Shown one piece after another: positions 9,121 to 17,350 of a DNA stretch of 64,000 bases (positions are counted from its first letter, which is position 1; each line of letters starts with the position of its first letter). Source of the stretch: Methylobacterium adhaesivum (GTDB taxonomy: Bacteria > Pseudomonadota > Alphaproteobacteria > Rhizobiales > Beijerinckiaceae); the NCBI RefSeq assembly GCF_022179065.1, contig NZ_BPQD01000007.1, positions 124,001 through 188,000 on the forward strand. The letters are read 5' to 3'. Below the pieces are notes generated by a model. It ran no database searches. It saw nothing but the letters and a program-made list of their open reading frames with translations, and was not told the origin of the DNA. The position numbers and the translations under genes were made by a program.

Positions 9121-9269
9121 GGGTGAACACGTGTAGCGACGCCAAGATAGCGCGGGTGGATGCCCACGATATAGGGCGCCGCCCCGCCGATTGCCGCCCC
9201 GACGGGCGTATTCCGTGCAGAAGTCGGGCCATCGTCGCCGCGAAACGGCGGCGTCCGCTGGCCCGGCGC

Positions 9270-9896
9270 TCAGCACAAGCCGGCGGCGCGCAGGGCGTCA
9301 TGGGCGCGGATGATATCGCGCAGGCGCTCCTCGAAGGAGCGGTCACCGCCGTTGGCGTCGGGGTGGAAGCGCTTCACCAGCACCTTGTACTGCGCCTTGA
9401 TGGCCGCCGAATCGGCATTCTCGTCGAGGCCGAGCACGTCCAGGGCCTTGAGGGTCGCCGCCGAATGGCGCGGCCGGCGCACCTCGGGCTCGCGCTTGCG
9501 CCGCGCGGTCTCGCCCACGCCCTCGGCGCGCAGGATGTCGAGGGGATCGACATAGGCCCAGTCGCGCGTCGCCTCGGGCTTGGGCCGCGCGGCGGCGGTG
9601 GCCGGATTCACCCCCATGGCCCAGGTCGGCCGATGGCCGATGATGGCGTCCTTCTGGAAGGCCTGCACGGCGGCGTCGTTCATGCCGTCGAAGTAGTTGT
9701 ACGTCGCGTTGTAGGCCTTCACGTGGTCCATGCAGAAGCGCCAGTACTGGCCCTCCGCCTTGCGGCCCTTGGGGGCGCGGTAGAGGCCGGGATTCTGGCA
9801 CCCCGGCGTGTCGCACCCCTGCGCCGACGCCTTCTTGGGCTCGTCGCAGGCGGGCTTGATGCGGATGCTGTCGAACAGGGGCGAGTTGAGATCCAT
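9270..9896 (-). CDS. J-domain (DnaJ-like) protein
   Basis: 208 aa from ATG 9896. The J-domain is at the C-terminus (about 150-205) with the HPD motif at 178-180 in RFHPDANGG, so it should stimulate an Hsp70 ATPase. The N-terminal part has cysteines at 28, 33 and 55 (GCDTPGC and RFCMDH) that could bind a metal. The C-terminal J position and lack of the G/F-rich linker and zinc-finger domain make it a class C (type III) co-chaperone. This architecture is common next to bolA in alphaproteobacteria; bolA is divergently transcribed here. Confidence 0.88.
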   Translation of the reverse strand: MDLNSPLFDSIRIKPACDEPKKASAQGCDTPGCQNPGLYRAPKGRKAEGQYWRFCMDHVKAYNATYNYFDGMNDAAVQAFQKDAIIGHRPTWAMGVNPATAAARPKPEATRDWAYVDPLDILRAEGVGETARRKREPEVRRPRHSAATLKALDVLGLDENADSAAIKAQYKVLVKRFHPDANGGDRSFEERLRDIIRAHDALRAAGLC

Positions 9897-10042
9897 GATG
9901 GGGCGATTATGAGAGGGCGGGTCGCAGACACAAGAGCATCGGGCCTGATGCCGCATGCGGTCGTCGGGGGTTGACGCGGGCGGCGCCGGAGCCCCGAACA
10001 CGGGGCGACACGACATCGGAATCAGGCCGGGGAGACCGAACC

Positions 10043-10318
10043 ATGACGACCCTGAAGGATTGGATCGACGAGACCCTGCGGGCCGCCCTCGGGCCGACCC
10101 ATCTCGACGTGATCGACGAATCGCATCTCCATGCCGGCCATGCCGGGGCGCGACCCGAGGGGGAGACGCATTTCCGGGTCGATGTCGTCTCGGCGGCCTT
10201 CGACGGCAAGAGCCGGGTGGAGCGCCACCGCATCGTCAACGGCGCCCTCGATCCTGCGTTCAAGCGCGGCCTGCACGCCCTCGCCGTGCGGGCCCGGACG
10301 CCGGCCGAGGTCGGCTGA
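10043..10318 (+). CDS. bolA: BolA family protein
   Basis: 91 aa. The BolA motif is evident: DESHLHAGHAG with the histidines used for Fe-S coordination with monothiol glutaredoxins, then FRVDVVS and the C-terminal ALAVRA helix. BolA proteins act in iron-sulfur cluster handling and stress morphology. ATG 10043 is preceded by GGGGAG. The arfB gene follows after 25 nt and may be co-transcribed. Confidence 0.92.
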   Translation: MTTLKDWIDETLRAALGPTHLDVIDESHLHAGHAGARPEGETHFRVDVVSAAFDGKSRVERHRIVNGALDPAFKRGLHALAVRARTPAEVG

Positions 10319-10343
10319 GAAGGCCGGACGGGAGACCCTGACC

Positions 10344-10766
10344 GTGGCGCTTCAATGCACGCCCCAGATCGCCATCGACGAGGCGGAGCTGGACGAGACC
10401 TTCGTGCGCGCCTCGGGTCCGGGCGGGCAGAACGTCAACAAGCTCTCCACCGCCGTGCAGTTGCGCTTCGACGCGCGGCGCTCGCCGTCCCTGCCCAACG
10501 CCGTGGCGGTGCGCCTCATGCGCCTCGCCGGCCGGCGCCTGACCCTCGACGGGATCATCGTGATCTCCGCCCAGCAGTTCCGGACGCAGGACCGCAACCG
10601 GGCCGATGCCCGCGAGCGCCTCGCCGCCCTGGTGGCGGAGGCCGCCGTGCCGCCGACTCCGCGCCGGGCCACGCGCCCGACGCTCGCTTCGAAGAAGCGG
10701 CGCCTCGACGAGAAATCGAAGCGCAGCGACGTCAAGCGGATGCGCGGCGACCGCGGCGACGGGTAA
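10344..10766 (+). CDS. arfB: Alternative ribosome-rescue factor / peptidyl-tRNA hydrolase ArfB
   Basis: 140 aa from GTG 10344, preceded by GGGAG. The catalytic GGQ (27-29, in GPGGQNVNK) hydrolyses peptidyl-tRNA on stalled ribosomes; the basic C-terminal tail (KKRRLDEKSKRSDVKRM) is the part that enters the empty mRNA channel. Size and architecture fit ArfB (YaeJ) rather than RF1/RF2. It follows bolA closely. Confidence 0.93.
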   Translation: MALQCTPQIAIDEAELDETFVRASGPGGQNVNKLSTAVQLRFDARRSPSLPNAVAVRLMRLAGRRLTLDGIIVISAQQFRTQDRNRADARERLAALVAEAAVPPTPRRATRPTLASKKRRLDEKSKRSDVKRMRGDRGDG

Positions 10767-10814
10767 GTCGGCACCGGGGCTCGAAGAGCCCGGCCCTTCG
10801 AGCACCGATGCCCC

Positions 10815-11552
10815 TCAGAGCTTCGGCGCTGCGGCGCCGTCCGGCGGATGGTGCTCGATCTCGCCGCTGACGTAGCGGCTGCCCGGGCTCGCGATGGTGA
10901 GCACGAGGGCGACGACCGCGAGGAGGCCGGCCACGGCCGCCGGAAACAGGAACGCGTCCTCGCCGTAGCGCTGCTGCAGCACGCCTCCGATGACCGCGCC
11001 GGTGCTCAGCGCCGCCCATAGGGGAGCCTGGAGCCAGAACGAGGGTGCCACGGTCCCGAGGAGCAGGTTTGCGAGGCCCGTCCCGAACCGCACCACGGCG
11101 CCGGTGACGTAGGTGAGCGCGAGGCTGCGGCCGCCCTCGTCCTGGAGCGTCGCGTTCTGCAGACCGAGGGCGAGAACGATCGGGTAGGCGTGGAGCGGGA
11201 ACGCGAAGGTGCCGTGGGGCACGATGAGGCCGACGGCGAGGAGCACCGCCTGGAGCAGAAGCAGGACCGACAGGCGCCAGCGCCCGACCCACGCAGCAAT
11301 GAGCGTGCCCGCGAAGGCGCCGAAGCAGAACAGGATGATGACGGAGGCGACGCGCGACGTGCTCTCCCAATCGAACAGGCTCACCGAAACGCCGAACCGC
11401 GTCGTGTTCCCGCTCATGAACGACATGAACAGCTGCGAGAATTCGAGGAAGCCGATGGAATCGGCGCAGCCCGCCACGGCCGAGAGGGCGAGGGCGAACG
11501 GGATGCGCGTACGCGCGCTGGCGGGAAACGCCTTGTTCTGCGGGTCTGCCAT
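10815..11552 (-). CDS. YoaK/DUF1275 family membrane protein
   Basis: 245 aa with about six hydrophobic segments. The signatures AGCADSIGF, FMSGNTTRFG and LALGLQNAT are those of DUF1275 (YoaK) proteins, small polytopic inner-membrane proteins of unproven function. ATG 11552 is preceded by GGAG. It converges with arfB; the 48-nt gap may hold a terminator (GCTCGAAGAGCC-like inverted repeat near 10778). Confidence 0.88.
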   Translation of the reverse strand: MADPQNKAFPASARTRIPFALALSAVAGCADSIGFLEFSQLFMSFMSGNTTRFGVSVSLFDWESTSRVASVIILFCFGAFAGTLIAAWVGRWRLSVLLLLQAVLLAVGLIVPHGTFAFPLHAYPIVLALGLQNATLQDEGGRSLALTYVTGAVVRFGTGLANLLLGTVAPSFWLQAPLWAALSTGAVIGGVLQQRYGEDAFLFPAAVAGLLAVVALVLTIASPGSRYVSGEIEHHPPDGAAAPKL

Positions 11553-11695
11553 AAAGTCTCCAAAGGTCGGATCCGGGCCAAGGAGTCCGGATTCAGTAGC
11601 GCCCAACCCCATACGCGTCAGGCTGGCGAACGGGTGCATGGGCATCGCGAATCGCATCCACGACGTGCCATGCAACACCTGCCCGCCCTTCCGGT

Positions 11696-12667
11696 TCAGT
11701 CGGGCGGGATGATTTCCGGACACGGTTTCGACGGCGGGCGCCGGGCGACGACGATCCGGCCCGGCACGGCAAGGCCGCGCTCGCGCCGGAGGGTTGCGGG
11801 TTCGAGGCACAGCAGGGTGAGGCCGGCCCGCGCCACGTCGTCCCGCACCAGGGCGTCGCCGTGGGCGTAACGCGCGTCCGCCCCGAGCACGAGGCCGCCG
11901 CCCGCATGGGACTGGACACTGAAGGCGAGAAGGCCGCCGGGCCGCAGCACCCGCGCGGCCCCCTCCACGAGGCCCGTCAGGGCGCCGACGTAGATCATCA
12001 CGTCGGCGGCGGTGACGAGGTCAGTGCTCGCCGCCGGCTCGGCCGCGAGGCCGGCGATGCAGTCGCCTTCGACGAGGCGGGTATAGCGTTTCCCCCGCGC
12101 GGCCTGCGCCAGCATCAGGGGCGAGAGGTCGAAGCCGGTGAGGCGCCGGGCGCGGTCGCCGAGCGCCGCCCCCACGAGGCCGGTGCCGCAGCCGAGGTCG
12201 AGCCCATCGTCGTACCCGGCGGGCGCCTCCGGCAGGGCGTCGAGGGCCGCCACGATGAGTTCGTGCGCGCGGTAGCCGAGATCGTCCACGAGGTGGCGCT
12301 CGAAGCGCGGGGCGTAGGCGTCGAACAGGGCGCGGATATAGGCCGGCGAAATCGCCCCGAGGAGGCTGCCCTCGCCGATCTGGGCCAGCGCCATGCGGGC
12401 GCCCTGGGTGTCGTCGGGGTCGAGGTCGAGGGCCGCCGCGTAGGCGCGCAGGGCCGCGTGATGGTCGGCCGGATCGCCCCCGGCGCGATGGCGCACCTCC
12501 CGCGCCCGCCCGAGGAGGAACCAGGCCGGGGCGTAGCGCGGCGCGATCTCCAGGGTCTGCTCGGCCACCTCGATGGCCGCCTGCGCGTCGCCCTCGGCGA
12601 GGCATGCTTCCGCGTAGGCATAGCGTCTGTCGGCGAGGAGGTCGCCGGAACCGGATCGGCACGACAT
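11696..12667 (-). CDS. TPR-containing SAM-dependent methyltransferase
   Basis: 323 aa. The N-terminal 95 residues form two tetratricopeptide-like repeats (AEACLAEGDAQAAIEVAEQTLE, ALRAYAAALDLDPDD-like). The class I methyltransferase core starts at DGLDLGCGTGLVG (155-165, SAM motif I) and continues with LTGFDLSPLML and VLRPGGLLAFSV. It matches the TPR-methyltransferase group (COG4976-like) whose substrate is not known. Divergent from the exonuclease at 12718; the two start codons are about 50 nt apart, so promoters must overlap. Confidence 0.85.
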   Translation of the reverse strand: MSCRSGSGDLLADRRYAYAEACLAEGDAQAAIEVAEQTLEIAPRYAPAWFLLGRAREVRHRAGGDPADHHAALRAYAAALDLDPDDTQGARMALAQIGEGSLLGAISPAYIRALFDAYAPRFERHLVDDLGYRAHELIVAALDALPEAPAGYDDGLDLGCGTGLVGAALGDRARRLTGFDLSPLMLAQAARGKRYTRLVEGDCIAGLAAEPAASTDLVTAADVMIYVGALTGLVEGAARVLRPGGLLAFSVQSHAGGGLVLGADARYAHGDALVRDDVARAGLTLLCLEPATLRRERGLAVPGRIVVARRPPSKPCPEIIPPD

Positions 12668-12717
12668 GGGGGCTTTGCGGCTTCGCTCGGAACGCGGGCG
12701 CCCTATATGCCGCGCCG

Positions 12718-13755
12718 ATGACCTTCAGCGCCAGCGACCTCCTCACCCTGACCCGCGAGGGCCTCTATTGTCCGCTCGGCGGCTTTCACGTCGATCCGAC
12801 CTGGCCCGTGCCCCGGGCGCTCATCACCCACGGCCACGCCGACCATGCCCGCTCGGGCCACGGACGGGTGCTGGCCACGGGCCAGACCCTGCGGATCATG
12901 GCCGTGCGCTACGGCGAGGATTTCTGCGAGAGCCGGCAGGAGGCGAAGCTCGGTGAATCGATCCGCATCGGCGACGTCACCGTGCGCTTCGCCCCCGCCG
13001 GCCATGTCCTCGGCTCGGCCCAGATCGCCATAGAGGCTCGGGGCGTGCGGGTCGTGGTCTCGGGCGACTACAAGCGGGCGCCCGATCCCACCTGCCTGCC
13101 CTTCGAGGTGGTGCCCTGCGACGTGTTCATCACCGAAGCCACCTTCGGCCTGCCGGTGTTCCGGATGCCCGACACGGGCGACGAGGTCCAAAAACTCCTC
13201 GATTCCGTGGCCCTGTTCCCCGAGCGTGCCCACATCGTCGGCGCCTATGCCCTCGGCAAGGCCCAGCGGGTGATGGCCCTGCTGCGCAAGGCCGGCTACG
13301 ACCGACCGATCTACCTCCACGGCGCCATGGAGAAGCTGACGGAGGTGTACAAGCAGGAGGGCATCCCGCTCGGCGAGACGCCGAAGGTGATCGCGACGGA
13401 GCGGGCGAAACTCCACGGCGCCATCGTGCTGTGTCCGCCCTCCGCCATCCAGGACGTGTGGTCGCGCAAGTTCCCCGATCCCGTCGCCTCCTTCGCATCC
13501 GGCTGGATGCGGGTGCGCGCCCGCGCCCGGCAAAAGGGCGCCGAACTCCCCTTGTGCATCTCCGACCATTCCGACTGGCCCGACCTCTGCCGCACGATCC
13601 GCGAGACCGGGGCGGGCGAGGTCTGGGTGACGCACGGACAGGAGGACGCCCTAGTGCACTGGTGCGGAACGCAGGGAATCAAGGCCAAACCCCTGCATCT
13701 CCTCGGCTACGGCGACGACGGCGAGGCCGAACCGGCGGCCAACTCTGCGGATTGA
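12718..13755 (+). CDS. Ligase-associated metallo-beta-lactamase-fold DNA exonuclease
   Basis: 345 aa. The zinc motif HGHADHA (38-44) starts a metallo-beta-lactamase/beta-CASP-like core, with HVLGSAQI (second His) and VSGDYK (Asp) further on. This is the putative exonuclease found with bacterial ATP-dependent ligase clusters (TIGR04122 type). In relatives the ligase follows directly; here an AT-rich foreign-looking gene is inserted between them. The expected cluster partners, a DEXH helicase (Lhr-like) and a metallophosphoesterase, are not adjacent. Confidence 0.92.
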   Translation: MTFSASDLLTLTREGLYCPLGGFHVDPTWPVPRALITHGHADHARSGHGRVLATGQTLRIMAVRYGEDFCESRQEAKLGESIRIGDVTVRFAPAGHVLGSAQIAIEARGVRVVVSGDYKRAPDPTCLPFEVVPCDVFITEATFGLPVFRMPDTGDEVQKLLDSVALFPERAHIVGAYALGKAQRVMALLRKAGYDRPIYLHGAMEKLTEVYKQEGIPLGETPKVIATERAKLHGAIVLCPPSAIQDVWSRKFPDPVASFASGWMRVRARARQKGAELPLCISDHSDWPDLCRTIRETGAGEVWVTHGQEDALVHWCGTQGIKAKPLHLLGYGDDGEAEPAANSAD

Positions 13756-13764
13756 ACCCTCATC

Positions 13765-14280
13765 ATGAGCACCGCAGAAATAATATCATTAATTGCAAAT
13801 ATAACTCAGATTATCGGGTTTCCTGTCGTAATTATTGCCTTCTACATGCAAGCACAATCATTAACAAAAACCAGAATATCAGTTATGAATGACGTTTCAG
13901 AACGTATCATCACTTCAAATAGATTGACGGGGCAAATCCACGAAGAAGAAATCACCGTCAAATGCACCAATATGGGATATTTCGCGACAGCCCTCGAACA
14001 TGCGAGATTTGAGGTGCAATTTTTTGACGACAGACATCAGTGGAACACTTTGGACGTAATCCTCGCCGATATGGACACAGAACTATCAATGCCCATCAGA
14101 ATCGACGTAGCAGAAACGGTTAAATTAAGATTCAATTTCACAAACAGCAATTTAGATAGAATTAGAAAAAATAGAGTTTTGTTTATACAAAGATTTTCTA
14201 GAGATAAAGAAGAAAAAATCCATGAGGTAAGCTTTTCTGAGGAAGGCTTCATGTTTGCAAAAAAGACAGCACAAACATGA
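13765..14280 (+). CDS. AT-rich small membrane-anchored protein of unknown function
   Basis: 171 aa, strikingly AT-rich in a GC-rich genome: 14161-14220 contains only 12 G or C in 60 bases. An N-terminal hydrophobic helix (about 5-28, IISLIANITQIIGFPVVIIAF) suggests a membrane anchor with the rest cytosolic. Residues 66-80 (VKCTNMGYFATALEH) resemble the VxNxGxxPA-type strand of small beta-sandwich domains, followed by more beta-like segments. No known family was recognised. It begins 9 nt after the exonuclease stop and overlaps the ligase ATG by 4 nt (ATGA), so it is fully integrated into the operon. Base and codon use (AAA, AAT, ATA, TTA) point to recent horizontal acquisition. Confidence 0.85.
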   Translation: MSTAEIISLIANITQIIGFPVVIIAFYMQAQSLTKTRISVMNDVSERIITSNRLTGQIHEEEITVKCTNMGYFATALEHARFEVQFFDDRHQWNTLDVILADMDTELSMPIRIDVAETVKLRFNFTNSNLDRIRKNRVLFIQRFSRDKEEKIHEVSFSEEGFMFAKKTAQT

Positions 14281-16187
14281 ACGACTTCGCCCACCTCCTC
14301 GACCGCCTCGCCTACGAGCCGCGCCGCAACGCCAAGCTGCGCCTGCTGCAGGACTACTTTTCGCGCGCGCCCGACCCGGAGCGCGGCTACGCGCTCGCCG
14401 CCATGACGGGCAACCTCAGCTTTCGCGAGGCCAAGCCCGCGATGATCCGGGGGCTGGTGGAAGCCAGGGTCGATCCGGTGCTGTTCGCCCTGTCGCACAA
14501 CTACGTCGGCGATCTCGCTGAGACCACGGCGCTGATCTGGCCGGCGCCGGACGTCACGGCTTCGCGCGATGCACCTGCCTCTCGGGTTGCGAGCGGGCAG
14601 CGCGGGTCCCCTCTCCTGAAAGGAGAGGGACAGGGTGAGGTGCGTGGCTCATCCGGAGAGGTCCCACACCTCACCCCAGCTCTCTCCTTCCAGGAGAGGG
14701 AGCTTGTGGCGCCTCACGATGCCCCGGCGGGGACTTCTTCGAGCCGGCAAGAAGACGCCCCTCCGCCCCTCGGCCACAACAACCCGCCGCCCCCCATCCC
14801 GACCCTCGCGGACGTGGTGGAAACCCTCGCCACCGTGAAGAAGGCCGACCTTCCCGGCCACATCGCCGCCTGGCTCGATGTCCTCGACGAGACCGGGCGC
14901 TGGGCGCTCCTGAAACTCATCACCGGGGCGTTGCGCGTCGGCGTCTCGGCGCGGCTGGCCAAGACGGCGGTGGGGGCGCTCGGCGGCCACGAGGCCGACG
15001 CCGTGGAGGAGGTCTGGCACGGCATGGTCCCGCCGTACCTGTCCCTGTTCGCCTGGGTCGAAGGCCGGGCCGAGCGCCCGACCACCCTCAATCCGGCGCC
15101 GTTCCGCCCGCCGATGCTGTCCCACCCCATCGACGAGGAAGGCGATTTCGAGAAGCTCGATCCGGCGGCGTTCTCGGGCGAGTGGAAATGGGACGGCATC
15201 CGGGTCCAGCTCTCCGGCGGGCGCGACGAAGCCGGCGCGCAGGTGGCTCGGGTCTATTCGCGCACGGGCGAGGACATCACCCACGCGTTTCCGGATCTGG
15301 CGGACGCCATCACTTTCACCGGCACCTTGGACGGCGAATTGCTGATCCTGCGCGAGGCTCGGGTGCAGAGCTTCAACGTCCTGCAGCAGCGCCTCAACCG
15401 CAAAGCTGTGACCCCGAAGCTGCTCGACGAATTCCCGGCCCACGTCCGGGCCTACGATCTCCTCACGGCCGAGGGCGAGGACCTGCGCCCCCTGCCCTTC
15501 TCCGAGCGCCGGGCGCGCCTCGAAAGCTTCGTCGGTGCCCTCGACCACGCCCGCATCGACCTCTCGCCCCTGGTGCCGTTCGCGACTTGGGACGATCTCA
15601 CGGAAGCCCGCGCCGATCCGGCCGCCGTGGGGGCGGGCGCGGATGCCGACGCCATCGAGGGCGTGATGCTGAAACGCCGCGACAGCCCGTATCTCCCCGG
15701 CCGTCCCAAGGGGCCGTGGTGGAAGTGGAAGCGTGAGCCGCATCTCGTCGACGCCGTGATGATGTACGCCCAGCGCGGCCACGGGAAGCGCTCGTCGTTC
15801 TACTCGGACTACACCTTCGGGGTCTGGCGCGCGCGGGAGGACGGCGGCCCCGAACTCGTGCCCGTGGGCAAGGCGTATCACGGCTTCACGGACGCCGAAC
15901 TCGCCAAGCTCGACCGCTACGTCCGCAACCACACCACCAAGCGCTTCGGCCCCGTGCGCGAGGTCGCGTACGGCCCCGACGAGGGGCTGGTGCTGGAGAT
16001 CGCCTTCGAGGGGGTGCAGCGCTCGACCCGGCACAAGTCGGGCGTGGCCCTGCGCTTCCCCCGCGTCCACCGCATCCGTTGGGACAAGCCGGCGGGGCAA
16101 GCCGACCGCATCGACGCCCTGGAGACCATCCTCGCCCGGGGCGAGCGCGAGATCGCACCGGGCGCCACCCTGGAGGAGACGGCATGA
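14277..16187 (+). CDS. ATP-dependent DNA ligase with repeat-derived insertion
   Basis: 636 aa. The adenylation motif I EWKWDGIRVQ places the catalytic lysine at 304; other nucleotidyltransferase motifs visible are YSRTGEDIT (III), DGELL (IIIa), EGVMLKR (IV) and WWKWKR (V). The C-terminal OB domain follows and the N-terminal helical DNA-binding domain precedes. It is the bacterial ligase of the repair cluster with the exonuclease upstream. Residues about 95-176 are an in-frame low-complexity stretch encoded by palindromic repeats (14606-14700), splitting the N-terminal domain; this makes the protein longer than its usual 530-550 aa. The ATG overlaps the preceding gene's TGA. Confidence 0.93.
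   Translation: MNDFAHLLDRLAYEPRRNAKLRLLQDYFSRAPDPERGYALAAMTGNLSFREAKPAMIRGLVEARVDPVLFALSHNYVGDLAETTALIWPAPDVTASRDAPASRVASGQRGSPLLKGEGQGEVRGSSGEVPHLTPALSFQERELVAPHDAPAGTSSSRQEDAPPPLGHNNPPPPIPTLADVVETLATVKKADLPGHIAAWLDVLDETGRWALLKLITGALRVGVSARLAKTAVGALGGHEADAVEEVWHGMVPPYLSLFAWVEGRAERPTTLNPAPFRPPMLSHPIDEEGDFEKLDPAAFSGEWKWDGIRVQLSGGRDEAGAQVARVYSRTGEDITHAFPDLADAITFTGTLDGELLILREARVQSFNVLQQRLNRKAVTPKLLDEFPAHVRAYDLLTAEGEDLRPLPFSERRARLESFVGALDHARIDLSPLVPFATWDDLTEARADPAAVGAGADADAIEGVMLKRRDSPYLPGRPKGPWWKWKREPHLVDAVMMYAQRGHGKRSSFYSDYTFGVWRAREDGGPELVPVGKAYHGFTDAELAKLDRYVRNHTTKRFGPVREVAYGPDEGLVLEIAFEGVQRSTRHKSGVALRFPRVHRIRWDKPAGQADRIDALETILARGEREIAPGATLEETA
14606..14700. repeat. Three-hairpin palindromic element inside the ligase gene
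   Basis: Hairpin 1 (14606-14631) pairs GTCCCCTCTCCT with AGGAGAGGGAC, with one bulged C. Hairpin 2 pairs GGGTGAGGTG (14633-14642) with CACCTCACCC (14667-14676). Hairpin 3 pairs CTCTCC (14682-14687) with GGAGAG (14693-14698) around TTCCA. The order looks like a REP/BIME-type mobile repeat, and the hairpin 3 core equals the stem-loop at 4741-4769. The element is read in frame as part of the ligase. Confidence 0.75.
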
Positions 16188-16654
16188 CGCGCGACGCCAG
16201 GATCGGCGGCCTCGACGGCTTTCAGGCCGGTCCTGTGAGCCGGCAGGCGAGCGCTCGCCTCGTGGTCGCGACACCGGGCCAGGGGTTCACGGACATCACC
16301 GAAACGGTGGCCGCCTTCGTGGCGCGCAGCGGCCTCCGGCAGGGCGTGCTCACAGTGTTCTGCCGCCACACCTCGGCGTCCCTGACGATCCAGGAGAATG
16401 CCGACCCCGACGTGCGAATCGATCTCATGACGGCGCTGGACGGCCTCGCCCCGCGCCACGGCGCCTACGTCCACGGGATCGAGGGACCGGACGACATGCC
16501 GGCGCATATCCGCACCATGGTGACGGATTCCGGGCTGACGATCCCGGTCCTCGACGGCCGCCTCGCCCTCGGAACGTGGCAGGGAATCTATCTCATCGAG
16601 CACCGCGACCGGCCGCACCGGCGCGAAATCGTTCTGGCGGTGGTGGGAGCTTAA
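16184..16654 (+). CDS. YjbQ/UPF0047 family protein
   Basis: 156 aa. Family signatures are CRHTSASLTIQENADPDV and GTWQGIYLIEHRD, with the conserved histidines. Members are small beta-barrel trimers; some complement thiamine phosphate synthase loss, but the physiological role is unsettled. The ATG overlaps the ligase TGA (ATGA), making this the last gene of the exonuclease-ligase operon. The genomic linkage to DNA ligase is probably co-transcription rather than function. Confidence 0.9.
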   Translation: MTRDARIGGLDGFQAGPVSRQASARLVVATPGQGFTDITETVAAFVARSGLRQGVLTVFCRHTSASLTIQENADPDVRIDLMTALDGLAPRHGAYVHGIEGPDDMPAHIRTMVTDSGLTIPVLDGRLALGTWQGIYLIEHRDRPHRREIVLAVVGA

Positions 16655-16951
16655 GGTGATTCCCGCGAAGCGGACCTTCGCGCCGCGAACGATTGCCACA
16701 CGTTTGGCATAGAGGCACCCCAAAGCCCGATAGACGCTGAAGCCACGGAGGGCGGCGCTCCGAGGGCGGTGGCGTTTGACTCAAATCAAAGCGCTCGAGC
16801 GAAATCCCGCACACAGTGGGGACTCGCCGTTTCCAAGCCGCTTGAACGCGCCGCCGCGCGCAAGCCTCGGCAAACACATTCCCCCGACAGCCACCCCGTC
16901 GCTGACACCCGAGATTCAATGGAGAACACGCAAGCGCAGGAGGACCGTGCC
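16655..16951. other. Gene-poor gap of about 300 bases
   Basis: No convincing gene. An open frame upstream of the small secreted protein is Arg/Ser/Ala-rich noise. The only notable site is the TTGA-N6-TCAA motif at 16776-16789. Confidence 0.6.
16776..16789. promoter_or_regulatory. Possible FNR/FixK-type binding site
   Basis: TTGACTCAAATCAA has the half-sites TTGA and TCAA separated by 6 nt, as in CRP/FNR-family (FixK, FnrN) boxes; with flanks the arms extend to TTTGA/TCAAA. It lies 163 nt before the start of the secreted protein at 16952. Oxygen-dependent control is possible; a chance match cannot be excluded. Confidence 0.4.
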
Positions 16952-17221
16952 ATGAACAGACATCTTGCTTCGTCCGTCGCCGCTGCCGTTCTGACGATCG
17001 CAGCGGGTGCTTCGCCCACCCTGGCTCAGACTTATCGAACTCCGGCAGGGATGGGGTTTGCGGGCCCCCTGGTCGATCTGGACCGCAGAAGCTACGCCCC
17101 CCCTTTCACCGACGTCATCCTGTATGATCAGGACCGCGACTCGGCTCAGGAAGGCAACGCCAATCAGCCCAACTTCCCGGTCCAGCAATACGGCGAGACA
17201 TCCGGCGGCCCTGGGCGGTAA
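16952..17221 (+). CDS. Small secreted protein of unknown function
   Basis: 89 aa with a clear signal peptide: MNRHLASSVAAAVLTIAAG followed by a likely cleavage after TLA (near 25). The mature part is about 64 aa, rich in Asp, Pro, Tyr and Gln, with no cysteine and no recognisable domain. Start ATG 16952 is preceded by AGGAGG, a strong ribosome binding site. It stands alone between the ligase operon and queC (convergent). Function unknown. Confidence 0.7.
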   Translation: MNRHLASSVAAAVLTIAAGASPTLAQTYRTPAGMGFAGPLVDLDRRSYAPPFTDVILYDQDRDSAQEGNANQPNFPVQQYGETSGGPGR

Positions 17222-17350
17222 GTTCGGCACCGGAGGCGTGCGGGATGGTTCACCCGTGACCGTCTACGACCTTAGGCTTCCCGAAAGCCGACGGACCGCT
17301 TCTCAACCATGACGGCAGCGCGAACGCCGTCGTCCGGTATCGGGCGAGCC

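Noticed and set aside
14649-16274. Open frame of 541 codons on the minus strand
   Set aside because: Antisense shadow of the DNA ligase.
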